A DNA stretch of 64,000 nucleotides from Beaufortia kweichowensis. Taxonomy: Eukaryota > Chordata > Actinopteri > Cypriniformes > Gastromyzontidae. The stretch covers positions 2,085,418 to 2,149,417 of the forward strand of contig CM032816.1 in assembly GCA_019155185.1 (NCBI GenBank), given 5' to 3'. Under the pieces are notes generated by a model. The model was not told the origin of the DNA. It saw only the letters and a list, made by a program, of their open reading frames with translations, and did not search any database. The translations under genes and the position numbers were made by a program. Positions 39,201-54,200 of this stretch are shown in pieces (position 1 is the stretch's first letter; each line of letters begins with the position of its first letter).

Positions 39201-42200
39201 ACAAAGAATCATGATGTTTCCTCACCAGGGGGAATTCATGAGACACTCGACCGTCAGGAGGCAGTTTTGCACCAAACCCCAGTGCAGGGAACATCTTATC
39301 ACTGTCATAGTCCTGAATAATCTCCCCCACAGCTCTCAGGGCCAGCGCATATGCATTCAGATGATACGGGCTCATGTAATGCAGAGAGGTAGGCTGAGAA
39401 GGGTTGCCTGCCATAAATAAACCAAAAAGTGTAAATTTAGTACTGTGAGACTTTTATTGCTGTACCTCCTTAAACTAACATCATTAGTCACATAGATTTT
39501 AAGATAAACTGTGAATTTATATGCAATCAGATAAATGATCATCAAATTCATATGAAAGATAAACTCACCGTTTGATGCCGTAAAATCAATTGCCACTGTG
39601 AAATTTATTTGTGTGCTAAAAGTAAACAGAGCAAAATAGAAAAGTAAGCATATATAATATATAATATTATATATAATAAGCATATATAAAAATATATGAT
39701 GCTCATCAAAGCATAATAAAGCTCTTTGCAGAAATCTCCAGCGAGCTGCAATGGGCTGACTTTGTAAAACTGTGTCTTACTTCAATTTAATCTGTGGGCA
39801 GAAATGAAGGGAGTTATTCCCTGAGAGCATTCCTGCGTTTATTCAATATTCTCTCTGCAGTTTCCTGGCCTCTTCGACAGAACGCACATTTACAGAACGT
39901 CGCAACAATGTTCAGCTGTTGTCTTTATGCTCAACCTTCCAATTACTCCTCCGATATTTCCAGTGTTTGCTCAACTGTTTGAAGGCCAGGTCATGTGCCT
40001 GGGGTCTCTGCATCTCTCAGAATAGAGAAGCTATTTATAGCTCAGTTTATTACTGCATCATAATGCAGCGAGCTCTGTAAACGTATGTGTGTGTGGATGT
40101 GGATAGGAGACGGGGGAAAGAAGAAGGAATTATGAATGGTTGGTGAGGCACAACAATGTATTAACAGTCTTGATAGATGAGATTGCGGTATTTGGAAGAG
40201 CATACTATACTATAATTCATACTATTTTTATAGTATGCAGAATGCAAAGAAACATGTACATTTCCTGTATATGTTCTACTGGTAAAAAGTACAGTATGCA
40301 ACCAAAGAACAACATATTCTGTATCAGACAAACAATTAAAAGACTATTTTTCACAACAAAGTAAAGCATTTTAATGTAATGTCTTAATTATCTCTAAATT
40401 CATGAGCAATACGTAATATTTAAATTCCTATATTTTTATTTACTATTTTTTATTATTTAACTGTGTGAAATTCACACATTTGTCATCAGAGCAACTATTT
40501 TTCATTGACTGTCTTTTTTTCTTTTTCTTTTTTTTGGTAAAATTTAAAGCCTAAATACAATAACCAGAGAAAAAAAGCTAACATGATGCTATACACAGAT
40601 ATAAACCCTTCCCTGATAGGTATCTACTCACTGGATGAATCATAAGTGCTAAAATGCTAACTAATGCTTCTGGGATTTGCTTACAAAAAGACATTATCCG
40701 TGCGGGCAATCTATTTTGTTCTGAGTTCATGTAATCTTCCTGTTTATTAGCTTTTCCAATGGCAGAACAGCACAGTTTGCTATCTTCAGCATAAATTGCG
40801 CTAAAGAAATTACCCTTTTGGAGGCTCACAAGACTCTGTATAGAGAGTGAAGTGTATTTTGCACAGCTACGCGTTTCTTCATCATGGAAATATCCTTCTT
40901 TTACCATGACAGGTACATTTGATCAACATGTGTGTTTTCATGGGAATTTGAACCCACAACCATTGCACCAGTAACCAGCTGAGCTACCAAAACATTATTT
41001 TTCTATTAAAACCCAGTATGGTTAGAACCCAGCTTTTGTTGCTGTTTTATAGACATACATAGACTTCAGATAAAGTGTACATAATGAGACAATATTCATC
41101 TAATTTGTACACAAACACAAATCCTCACCCTCCTTTGATGTAGTCCAGGAACGTGACCTCAACATCAATGAAGCAGGACAGCAGGGTGACCTGTTGAGAT
41201 GAAAGCTTGGTAACACTTCCTATGTACAGTCCCAAACGGCACCATCACACTTTCAATAAGCAATGCATACTTTAATCATAAATGTCATATCAATATTCAT
41301 GTCCCCGGTAATGATGTAACTCACTAGAGTCACGGTACCGACGCAGACTAGCAATGAGCTACATCAACGTTTATGAATATTTATATGCACAGCTTATGAG
41401 GGCATTGTGCATTGCTTATGAAGATATAACGTAGGACCTTTAATAAGAAGTCTTACCAATATGGATGTTTGTTTGTTAGAACACATACAAGGTAAAGTGC
41501 CTTCATCAGTCCTTTAAGTTTGTTGTCTGAATTATTAATGAATGAGTTATAAATGCACTCACGGTTCCTGAGTTTAGATATTTCTTCTTTTTCTTCTTCT
41601 TCTTGGGGTTCAGCACCTGAAAAATGGCAGCAGTCACATAGAATAACATTGTTTACAGTCCTCAAAACTGCAGAATGGAGATCTTAAGTAAGGCTGTGTA
41701 CAGTAAATCAAAATCCTGATTTTTTTTCAACAATCATAAAAGTCCAAATGCAAATGGAAATCACTGCAAAAGAGCTTAGCAGTGGCATAAAGTATTGGAA
41801 ATGATGCGATTGTAAATTAAGCAAACAATGTCAGTGTCCAACCAATGGCAGTTCAGGACTACCGGTTTGTCTATCCAATGGCATGGTGGGTTTTGAGTTA
41901 TGGCATATTAAGACTTTAAAACACACGAAGAACACAAGTGGGCCCAGTAAGACTGTGCAATTGAACTGTGTGAAAGAGATGATGGATTTCATCTTGTGCT
42001 GAAGGACTAAATTATATCAGGCTTTTGGTGGAGATGACAATCTGAAGACATTTGGCGTACTCGGCGGGATCGGGCTCTTGATGGGTCTTCTTATCTCTTA
42101 CAGGATAGATTAATGCTCCAGTGATGTGAAGCTCATAAAGAAGATGAAAAACAGATGAGATTTTGCTATGAAAGCAAGCAAAACATCCTTTTAGGGCAAC

Positions 42201-45200
42201 ATATACTCAAGGGCATAGACAAGTGCTCTTGAATTGTTGTGGCAGTAACAAACTTTAGAACTTAAAGGGGGTAATAAAATGTACTATCTGAGCCATTAAA
42301 CCGTAAGTGTTACATGCAGGTAACGTCTCAGATATTTTCAGCACACAATTATGAGATGGGGGATGTGTATATGAAAAATACATGAGAAAAGTGGCTCACC
42401 TCCCACACAGTGAAGTGTGTATGGCATTTAGACAGCTCCCTGTAGCTGGTGCTGAACTCTCCGATGTAGTCATGACTAAAACACATAAGCATACTGTTTT
42501 CAGCTGTATGCTAACTTCATGGGCCTTATGTAAAGAACCGTTTGTTTTTCTTTCTTACCCGCCATCTCTGTCCCAGTCGTACACCTCAATTTTTATTGCT
42601 CTGTATGGAAAAACATTCAGTCAACATTCAGTCTATTAAAGGGGTTCCTTAGAAAGATAACAGGGTTGATAGTAACAGGGTTGACAGTTAAGCACAGAAG
42701 CATTGTTCTTAAGGTCAGGACAGGATGCATATTATAAAAACAATATCCACAGAAGATTTCAATTGTGCATTGTTTACTAAACTAAATCATGGTAACAGGG
42801 TTGACATTATAAATATTTGCAGGCAAACAGCAATGTAGAAAGATAAAGTCATCAACTGTTTTCAATCAACTGTTTTACCTATACGTAATTGACAGATGCT
42901 TTTATTCCCTGGGATCAAATCCAAAACATTAACACTATTCTCTATGAAACAAACCATTTACCAAGACTGGTTTGATGCTCAGTTTCCTTATATTTGACCC
43001 ACCTGTCATAATCTCCATTACACAGCGCTCGGACAGGGATCTTGAAGGCTTGCCACACTGGATCCAGTGTGTTCTTCACCACTTCTGTCCTATGGCAGAT
43101 GGTGAATCTAACAAAAAGAATCCAACAGAACACATAGGGAGCAGAAATCAAAGTAGGTCAGTGAGAAGAGATCTTGCAGACGAAGTCAAACAGGGCAGAA
43201 ATCATTTACTGGGAGTTAAATATGCATCAGTCATAAAGAGAGAAACCAAGATGAGATTCTATAAAGAGTCACTTTGAACAGTTCCATTTATATGAACAGT
43301 TCTATTATATGAAATGTACTAATGCAAATACTGTAAATGTCTTATGTCCTTGTCCAGTGAACTCTGCCCAATGTGTCAAACTCAGAAGGTATATGAAATA
43401 AACTTACGTTCCATCTTCATTGCTACGGTAAAAGACCAGGAAAGGATCTGACTTCCCAAAGAAGTCTTTTTTATCCAGTTTGTTTCCACAAAACTGCATC
43501 AATACTGACTCCTGATGAGCAAAATAAATACAAATGAAGTGAAACATATTCTGCAACTTTCAGTAAAAAGCAAATAAGCACAAAGAAAAGTGAAGAGAAA
43601 GCTGGTAAAGTAAGATGATGTACCCTGCAATTTCCAAGTTCTTCTGCTTTCACAATAATGGTCCCACAGTTCTTGCAAGGAATACCTCTGAAGATAGAGA
43701 AGGAACATTGTGTCTTATTGCATATAAGAAACAGAAGAAGCGCTGACATCTCAAATCATATTATTCATGACAGCTACCATTTCAGACGCCCTACTATATC
43801 AGGCACTGCAACAAGAGAATATGGGAGTTTACAATGAAATAAAAGATAGATTTAATTATTCAGGTCATTGTCTGGATTGCACTTTACAGCACGCCGAACT
43901 TTACTGTAAATGGGCGTACAGTATATCTAATTCATATCGTGTCAAAGTGATCATAGCTTGTGATGATAAACAGTTCTGAATGCATTTATTTTAGATTGTG
44001 CTGCGTAATAAATGTGTGTATGGTGAAGCAGACATGAGAATCTTATATAAGACTACACCCATGACAACCAAGCTAGACTTGAAGTGAAATTATATGGACC
44101 CTTCAGCTTCCGGCGTTTGACTGAGATGAATGATGAAAGGATTTTGAAGAAGACTACAAACTTTTGTTTTACTTGTGCTGCCTTGAGTGCTTGTTTCAAT
44201 TCCACTAAGTAGTGCTGACTAATGTCATTGAGATTACAGACACAGATCGATGCTAACCGAAGAATCTCTTTATCTGCACTAAACGTACAGAAGCCCTCTA
44301 AGGTACTCCACTAAATTAACCTGAAATCGGAAGTAGTTACAAGACAAAAAGTGATGAAGAATAAAACTACTGTAAGATGTTGACCCAAGAACATCTTTCA
44401 CATCTCTAGTTACACAGCTGTCAACTACTGTTTTGCAAAAGCAGCAACTGACAGTATCCCTCCCACATTTTAGGAAATAATAATTCTATATAATTTAAGA
44501 GTTTGTTCAGAGTTGATAAAGCGGTAGTTTCAGAACGACACAACCATGGACCTCCCACATGTTTGTTGCAGTCAGTATTACTCACTGCATCATCCTGAAG
44601 ACACTGTCATTGCGCTGAAAATCTTTTATACCATTTAAATGTTGGGCGAATTCCCAAAAGGTTTATGTATCTCTTGCTCAGACTAAAACGGCGATCTTAT
44701 AAGACACTGCTGACATGGAAACATCCCCACCCTCTGAATTCGGGCATCGTTCTTAATGGTTATGGATGGGCCAACAGGTGACAGGCCAGCGAATGTTAGT
44801 ATATTTCTTGCACTCATTTCCCTGTGAATATTTTTGTATTTTTATGAAGTGTGTGTGGTACTCTTAGTCTTGATACTCTCCAGACACTGTTCGGTTTAGC
44901 CCGCTTATAGGGACAGATGACTCCTTAATAGGCAAAACTAAGCAACACCTTCTGGTTACTTATTCAGAAGGGCTGGGTAACATTGGTAACCATGACATTT
45001 TGCTTTGTTAAGTTAGTTGTGTGTCTTCCATCTTCAGAATTATCGCTATAATAGTTTATGTCAGCAATGTGCTACAGCAAATGCCCATTTGTTGGCAACA
45101 GATGCGTGTTCAAGAATGAAATGAATTCATTCAGCGCTCGCATAAGTGATTATGAACAGCTTATGGCAATAAGCGTGTCTGAATGTATGTATTTATTTGC

Positions 45201-48200
45201 GACTAAATCATGAAATGAGTATTTAGAGGACTGAGTGAATGAATTAGTGAAGGCAGCACTGGTTATATAATATCCACAGAATAAAATATAATTTCATATT
45301 ACTGCCAAAATATTACTACACACACACAGCATACAAAACTATTACACATATTTACATATTGGCAAAGAGTAAATGTGTTTGAAGACAGTTTGTATATACT
45401 GTTGTCTAATCTAATAGCTGTATGTTGTATATAGTATGTGTGGGTGCAGTGTACAGAATACACCTCGGACATACTACAGCCGTCATGTTTTCATTGTCAT
45501 GTGACCCGTATGATGTATTAAAAACAACCACGGAAATAATAATAGTATGTAGGCGTTGTTAAACACATATGAAAGTATGCAAATATGTGCATGCATACTA
45601 CTGTATATATTTTATGAAGGTGACATTCATATTTATCCACAACAGTCACACCACAGGACATTTCACATTTTATTAAGTAAAAAATTGCTAAAAAAGAGCA
45701 ATGGAATGAAGAGACTTTCTCTTTAAATGCTGTAAAATGACACATCAGCTGCCTACAAACACACACAGGAATAAGCACAAAATGCAGGTAGTATGGTGAG
45801 AATTGAATCCATTTTTTGACACAGGAAATGGGGATGTGTTTTTCAAAGAAGTGTGAGGATGAAATATAATTCAGTAAAAGCAGGACTTACACGAGTGGTC
45901 TTTCCATTCGACTACCCAGAGAGCCCACCACCTCTCCCAGAGTACAGTACATCTGGCCCAGGAAGTCCTGTACACACACATCCATTAATAACCAGAAAAA
46001 TCACTTAGAAGTGCAACACAGTTTAGACAACAAATCAAAATGGTTAAGGGGTCATGCAAATTTAGTATATTTTAGTATAAAAACACTCCTCCTCGCCCAA
46101 ACAGCTTTACTTGAAACCAAGCTACCAAGTGTTATTTAACTAGGAATATGATTGTAATGTATGGGATGTTTGCCAAACAAAGTGCAGTTTTTGACAATGT
46201 AGTTGTCAAAACAAAATGCATTTTAAAAATGAGAAGAAATAAATAATGAAGGTGTGATTAAAAAGTTTCTCAGTCATTTTTAATATAAAATATATCTGTA
46301 ACAGAAAAAGGTTTTCTAGTTTTAATATAAAACCACCTTCAGGACGTAATCTGTAGTTGAAACAATTATTAGAATGAGAACATGATCTTACAGATTACAT
46401 TAAGGTTTACTCTGGCTTTTATACATTTGTTAAAATTTGCAGCAGAAATATTTTCCTGGTCAGAACTGAATAAAAAAAAACAAGAATAAAAAGAAAAAGC
46501 TGATACAAGATCTGTAACCAGCATCTCTTCACAACAACCAATGATGTCACTTTTGATTGTACAGGTTTTGATTGTGCAACACTTACATGTTTAGAGAGGT
46601 TTTCACTTTTTGAGTCAAGGTCATACCTAGACAAAAGCCAGAAACATTCATAAGACATCGTTGATAAGCATTCAAACCCAAGACACCCTTTACAAACTAC
46701 AGTCTAAGTAAAAAAGTTTAGTCAACAATAATAGTCATTCTTCTCAACAATCTATTAATATGAGTTGCTCAATTCTTTAGCAAAACAGTCCTCGACAAAA
46801 TGTGCACAAGAGTTTTATACTCGTGTTCAGGGGATTACGAGCAAAAGTGATGCTTACCTTAGCGAACACCACTAACAATTGTTTCCAAACAGAAAAAAAT
46901 CAGTTCTCCCACCAGCTAACACCAGCTTGACTAGCTTAGCTGGTTGGCAGTTCTTAGCTGGTTTAAGATGGTCCCACCAGCTTGGCAAAGCTGGTCAAGC
47001 TGGACTTCCAGTCCAAACAACTTGGCCAGGAAAACCCCTCTAAAACCAGCCTGCTAAACCAGGCTGAGAGACCAACTTAAACCAGCCAACCACCTTTGCA
47101 AATAAACAAGACTTCCTGGGGGATCTAAAACATGACACGTCTTCACCTTTAGGCTTTTTTTTACTTTGATGTTTTCAATGCAACACCTCAAAGATAGCTG
47201 CTAAAACACAAAATATTCCAGCACATTCTCACTGAACACAAGTCTGTTCACCTGTAGCTAAAATGAAAGCTCAGCGGGTGCCAACAACCTACATGTTTGA
47301 GGAATATCTGTCAAGTTGGGAAATATGTTATTTCCTTCTCAGCATGAATCTACACACTTGGCTGTCTCTCTGTTTGTCTGCACTGTTCCTGTAAAAAATA
47401 AGCCATGACAGCATGTGCAAACCTCCAAGATCAAGACATGCTTTCACCTCACTGAACAGGCATGTTTCAATCTCATACACACACTCTTTTACAGTTTCTG
47501 AAGAAAATGTGCTTTCCTGTGCAAAACTCATGACTACAGCATTGCTGTGTTGTGTGTGGTTGTCAAAGTGTTGATGTGTGGTAACTAATGCTTCCTGAGT
47601 TTTAGCACTACTTTGGTAATGGTTGCTGGAATGTTCAAGGTGGTTGCTAGGATGTTCTAGGTGGTTGCTGGGATGTTCTAGGTGGTTGCTGGGATGTTCT
47701 AGGTGGTTGCTGGGATGTTGTGGGTGGTTGCTGGGATGTTCTAGGTGGTTGCTGGGATGTTCTAGGTGGTTGCTGGCATGTTCTAGGTGGTTGCTGGGAT
47801 GATCTAGGTGTTTGCTGGGATGTTGCTATGTAGTTGCTAGGTTCTATAGCACAATAGCACTAGCAATAGCACACATTTTCTCGACAAGGCTGATGATTGG
47901 AGGTAGTCAAGACACTGCTTTCAAATCGTGAATTCAAATAACAGATTCATATACTCAATATAAGCAATAACAAGTAGTAGACAGTCTGGAAATATGACAT
48001 ATATTTTATCCCTCACACCCAGAGGGATAAACCTTTGTTATTAACCAGCGAGCTGGTTACATGACTAATCCAGAGCACCACACACACACGTCAGTAATGT
48101 TTCGTTCAGCCCCGCCTGCTGTCTGACTTCATAAACACTCATGAATAACAAGTGTCGTTTCCTTTGAGATGATATATCGTGGTAATGTACCGCAGGTTTC

Positions 48201-51200
48201 CCCTGTGCTTAAATGTTTTCTGTAAAGCTGCACTGCAACAATGTGCATTATATTAAATTGTAAAAATGTAAATGAATTTTATTAAATGCAGGGAGTGTTA
48301 TTTTGTGCAAATCCTCTAATTGAGGTTGTGCATTGTGTGTTTGATCACATTCATGTGTGTTATGGTGAATAACAGATAAATGTATTTCTAACACACTGCT
48401 GTATATAATGTGCTTTACTGAGCAGAAGCGAACCAAAACCCTGCAGGCCGCGCGTGTGTGTGAGTGTGTGTAAAATCATACAAAACTGCATTTAAACATC
48501 TTGTTACTTGGCAAATCAGCACTTACTAATTATGTAATAGCTTACAGTGAAAAATGTAAATCTGTGCTTTTTCCCAGGCATGTTCTTTTATCCAAAGTGA
48601 CTTATGGTATATTGAAGGTATGTCTGGTCTAACCCATGCCCTTTTCGTTGCTGACGCAATGCTCTACTAAACGAGCAACACGATCACACTGCCGATGACG
48701 TCATTATATGTGACCCAGTATGTGAAAAAACAGCTAAAGTCATTTGTCATTGATTTTTCTGTTTTCTACATAAAATCATTCTACATAATGTAAAGAATAT
48801 TCTGTGATTGATATCTTTAACATTGTCTGAGTGAGATCATGTCAAGGATTGAAATAGTTGTGAAATTAATAGGTGAAATCAAACTTTGATGCTTGTTATC
48901 TCAGAATTCGATTTTTAGATTTGAGTTTTCACAGACAGGGTCACATATATGTCTGGACTGACTAACCAGCATGAACACCAATATTGCATTTCTATAGATT
49001 TGTATTTTTTTTTTAATAAAAAATCAAATTTACAAATCAGATTTACAAATTTAAAAACACACACAGATACAGTACATTTGATTTCCCATAATACTCACAG
49101 GTCAAAGCGTAAATTTTGTCTCTCTTCAAAGAAGTAGTCAATGATGAATTTATGCACAAAGTCTGGATTCAGGGTGTTGTCAATCACTTCTGTCCTGCCA
49201 AACTACAAAATAGGACAAAATCAACTGAGAAACAGAGGACAATGTATATATTTCTCAGTCAGTTAAATGTATTAAAACTTAAAATATAAATAAAAAGAGA
49301 CAATGTAGAAAATACAATACCTCTCTCCACTCCCTATTTGTCACTGTTTGAGTATACAGCACACAAACTACACAAAAACAAAACAATATGAAAATTGCAT
49401 TAAAACATTAAAATGGAGGAAATATTATTATAGGATAAGAGTAAAAATATATTGCTTGACAGTAATTATTAGTAAGATACAGTTTTATATTTGCATACTT
49501 GCAGATATTAACCTAAAGAACCCATGGGATGGTTTAATGATTGCACTTTCTTCCCTGTGTTGACATATTTCCCATTGGATTGGGCCATAAAAATGCTAAT
49601 TATAGTTTTTGTCAATCTATCTGTGGGGTTCGCAAATATTCAACCAATAAAAAGTAAGACAATAAAAAGAGCTTATGAAACATCAAAACTCCACCCTGTG
49701 CTGCACACATTTTGGAGCGACTATGCTCAAGCAAAGATACTTAATATTAACAAGATGCGCCACTGCAGTTATCATGATTGGAGCGGATTGCAACACTCAA
49801 TATGGCCGCTCTAGCGGCGGAAGTCCCGCCTTCCAGTAAAAAGAACAAATCACCAATCGATAAAGACTGACGTTTCTCTAGGGGAGGGGCTGTTTACGGA
49901 GACTCGTAAGCCAATGGCTCTGCTCATAACGCGCTAGCCAACCTGTGTACATGCGCAGTAGCTAAAGCGAGCTCGAAAAAGGTGTTTTTGGCACAATTTA
50001 AGCTTAAGAAACAAAGGTTATGCTACACGTAATATCAGTTTTAATTGTTGGTCGGAACTATGTTGTTAAATTGCGATTTCATTATCGCAATTGTAGAAAT
50101 ATCCACTTTCCCCCATTCAAGTAGATGGGACTGTTGTCTTGCTTGTCTTGTTGAGAGGCGTTGCAAACACAGCGGCGGAGTGAACAGACGTCCGTGAACG
50201 GACTTTGGCTAAAGACATGGTTTCTCCTTGTTTGTAATGCAAGGGTAAATATGATACAGCAACTGAAACATTGACTGTTCCAACATGGTGGACATGTCAG
50301 CTAGTATACACTAACATATGGATGACCACAAAGCAATGGACATGAACTAAAAGCCATTTGATTTCATGGGTCCCTGAAACAGCTTTGGTTTGCCAATTCA
50401 ATAAATAAGATCAAAACGACATAAAACAAAGATGTCTAGGGCTCTTTGGACATTACTGGCACATTTGTCTGGCATTCAGTGAGATGAGAGGTGCACTTAA
50501 CACATACACACTTAGACGTCATGCCAATTCATGTCACAAGCAACAGCTGGCAGCTAGAATAATTCAGTTTCCAAACATCTGCTTGGCTGTCTGAGGGCCT
50601 TCCTCTAAAGACGAGCCAATACCTGCCATCCGAGTGTGTCTAAAAATATGTCTTATTGCAAAAGAAAAAAATCATCATCATCCGCTGAGTGCTTTTTTAC
50701 GTTTGGACCCCGGAGCCTTGTCGACTTTATAGTGTGTGACTATATGACTGCCTGCACACACTTTTCTGTCCTGGGAGATTAATGTGTGTGTGTGCAGATG
50801 GAGATATGCCTCAGCTGTCCACATACACAGAGAATCTCTTCTAACTGTACTACTGTTCAGCTGAGTGTGTAGATGCATATGGCGACCTGGATATTTTCAA
50901 AATACAACTACATAATGCTTGTAGAATAAGATGAAAAATCTTTTTTTTTTAAAAATCACATTTCTCTGATGTGTGCAGAAGGTTGCGTCACTGACCCAGA
51001 GCAAAGTGTTATTGCTCAGAGACTTAAAAGTCCTTACTTGTGTTTAAGTATTAAAGCATAATTTCAAAATTAGATTCTCTTAAAATTAGAAAAAAGAGAC
51101 ATTTGTTGAAAGTGTCAGTGAATAAGGGTAAGGCGTAAAGTGTGGAAATAATTATATATACAGTATTTACAACAACAAGGATTCAAATATAAAGATGGGG

Positions 51201-54200
51201 ATGCGAGGGGTGCCGAACAAATGAGCTAAAAAAACTAATGCAGTAGATAGTAGGGCTACACAATATATCGAAATTATCGAAATATCGCAAATGTGCATAT
51301 CGCAATAGTTTCCTATACATGCAGTGACCTAATTTTAATACTTCAAAAAGTAACGTGTGGTCAAAGTTTTAGGTCGAAGCGGATAATGTATCTGGCACAT
51401 GGGTGTCAGTTGGGATATGTGTGCGTGTGCATAGTAGTGTGTCATACGCATTCTCTGATGCAAGACAGTCAACAAGCCGCAAAGTTTTCACAGCTGATGC
51501 TTTCTTTTCTGTGAAATATTAAACGTATGTTTGTTATATAATTTTTCAAAATATATTTTAATATAATTTAAATGGGCTTTAGAAAAATAAATATCATATC
51601 GCATTATTTAGCATGTTATCGCATATCGCATTATTTAGCATGTTATCGCATATAACATTTTTTTTCAATATCGTGCAGCCCTAACTACTCTATCTATTTA
51701 GTGTTTTGAGCATGGCGTTAGCAACGTCAAGGTCATGGGTTCAATTCCAGGGATGGGTTAGGACGGTTAGGAATGCACATACTCAGAAATGAATGTACAG
51801 TATAACGCAATGTAAGTCGCTATGGATAAAAGCGTCTGTCAAATGCATTAATGTAAACGTATTGAATAAACAAATGTTGTGTGAGCACTTCCAGCATTAA
51901 CATATTATTCATATTATTTAGAAAACACAGATAACTATGTACGGCTCATTTTTTGGAAGCTGACCCAGCTGTGTCTCCATGATTTATAGTATACTCAACT
52001 TAAGCCATTCTTGATAGACCTGACTGATTATTAACAGTTTAATTGTTTAATTATTTGTTTATCATCATGCACAATTGCATGGGCCCATTGATCACCATTA
52101 AATGATTAATATAGAATAAAATCAGGACTAGAAATCTGCCACTACAATTCAATTCAATTCAGTTTAATTTGTATAGCACTTTCTCACAAAGGTCATCGTA
52201 CCAAAGCAGCTTTACATGTATGGAAAGATAACAGTCAGTGGTCAGGGATTCAAAAAAACTCTTTAAGAGAGAAAAAAACCCTGACATGACGTGTTATAGT
52301 TGCAATCCGTAGCATGTGCAATCCGTAATAAAGGACACAAATTGCCATTGATCGCATCTATAAAGAAATGACTACAAGAAATGATGCATTTCCTAAACAC
52401 ACGAAAATTCAGCCTTAAATATCACATCAAGCTCTGTGGATGACCACACACACACAGACAGTGGTGACGGGTATGAGCGGAGAATCTATATTTAGCTGTT
52501 TGGAGTTCCTGAATCTCGAGTCTTTTGGCCGGTGTAAGGAGGAGTTTGACCCGATCACGTCAGCACATCTCAGACTCAGCACATGAGAGGAACATCACTA
52601 CACTCGCCATGATGAAACAAGAAAAGCACATGAAGATCTGGCAACACTGGAGGCATGTGTGAAAATCAAGGCTGTATCAGGGTCACCAAATGTGGTAAAA
52701 ATGACCCAATATGTAAAATATTTGGAAGAGAATAAAGTCCTCATGGTTCACTTATGTAACTATACGTTTTATATGCCATTCAGTTCATCTACTGTATTTA
52801 CTGTATTTATTATGGTAATATGTAACACAATACATATTTTCTTGTGTATTTAATGCTACTTCTGTTGTGATTTGATTTTACAGGTAACAGCTATAACTTT
52901 TTTGACTTATTTTGATTCACTAGTTAACCTAACTAATCTTGTTAGTTGTTTGTTAACTACTCTGCTAGTGTAGTAACATCCTCTCATATCACCCAAACAT
53001 CCAGAAAAATATAAAAAACAAATTATTAAAACTAATCTGCTAAAACGTTACAGTTATAAACATATGACGACCCACATTTACAGTACATATTAGCACATTT
53101 TAAATGGCAAATGTAAATTATCATAACAGGCTATTTACATATTTGCCTTTTTAGAAAAATAGTAAACTCATTAATCATTGAAAAATATATTTTTATAAAA
53201 ATTTAAGATGGAAAGAAATTCACACATTCAGGCAGTTTTAGTAAGGGTCAGAAAAACCATGTTGTATGAAAACCATTGGTGTAAGAAATCTTGACCAACA
53301 TTATACAATACTGTAAATATTATGTGTGACATCTACAAAAATATAGAAAATTACCTAATTAAAAGCATATAGAGAAGTTACGCACTTTGCAAACCTAAGA
53401 TTATAGGATGAATATAAAAGGAAGGCTTTTATAGCATATAATTGTGTGTGTGTGTCTCAGTTTAATCAGCCACACAACAGAATGAACGATGTGACGCCTG
53501 CAGTCAAATGCATCTGTATGTTCATTAAAGCTGTGAATGTCAGCCGCTGTAATCAGCTGAACACAACATCTGCATTTCACACACACACATACACACACAC
53601 ACACACACACAATATGCGTGAATATATACAAAAATGTAGTAAATGCAAAATACTTGTCAAATACTCAAAAACACAAAAACTCATTATTTTTATCATGTTG
53701 TTCAGTAGCAAAATGTAATCAGCCTTAAAAAGAACTTAGATAAGCAACACTGAATAGAATATGTTCAATGATATAATTAACAATATATACTGTAAGTAAT
53801 GTTTACGATTAAAACAAGAGAAACGATTCTGAAGTTTTACTAAAAGACTAAAGCAGTGTTGATTTTGCAGTACAGCGGGGTTTCATAACCAGTCAAGAGC
53901 TGTAATATGATGAGATGATAATGAAGGCAGGCAGGTAATGAAGCTCCCTACAGTGATACAGATATCTGTTGAGTATATTAGCCATCCTGCTTTCAGTCCA
54001 GCTGTCTACTGTTCCTTACGAGATCTGATTCAGATGTGCTAGTTTTGGGATCAGTTTTTTGTGTCAATGCAAGCAATAATAAACACATGTGCATCTTCTT
54101 CATGTTATGTGTGAGGAACAATGACAAAGAGCTTACTTGGGTCTGATTTTGAGAAAGTGTCTCTATCCAAGAGGTTTCTGCGAAAGAAAGATAAGAGAAG

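Noticed and set aside
40940..40990. Possible tRNA gene on the minus strand
   Set aside because: A-box and B-box words are present but the acceptor stem and 3' half do not form. A SINE-type fragment fits better.
47621..47848. Regular repeats that could suggest a CRISPR array
   Set aside because: The 21-bp units are directly abutting with no spacers, in an intron of a vertebrate gene. It is a minisatellite.
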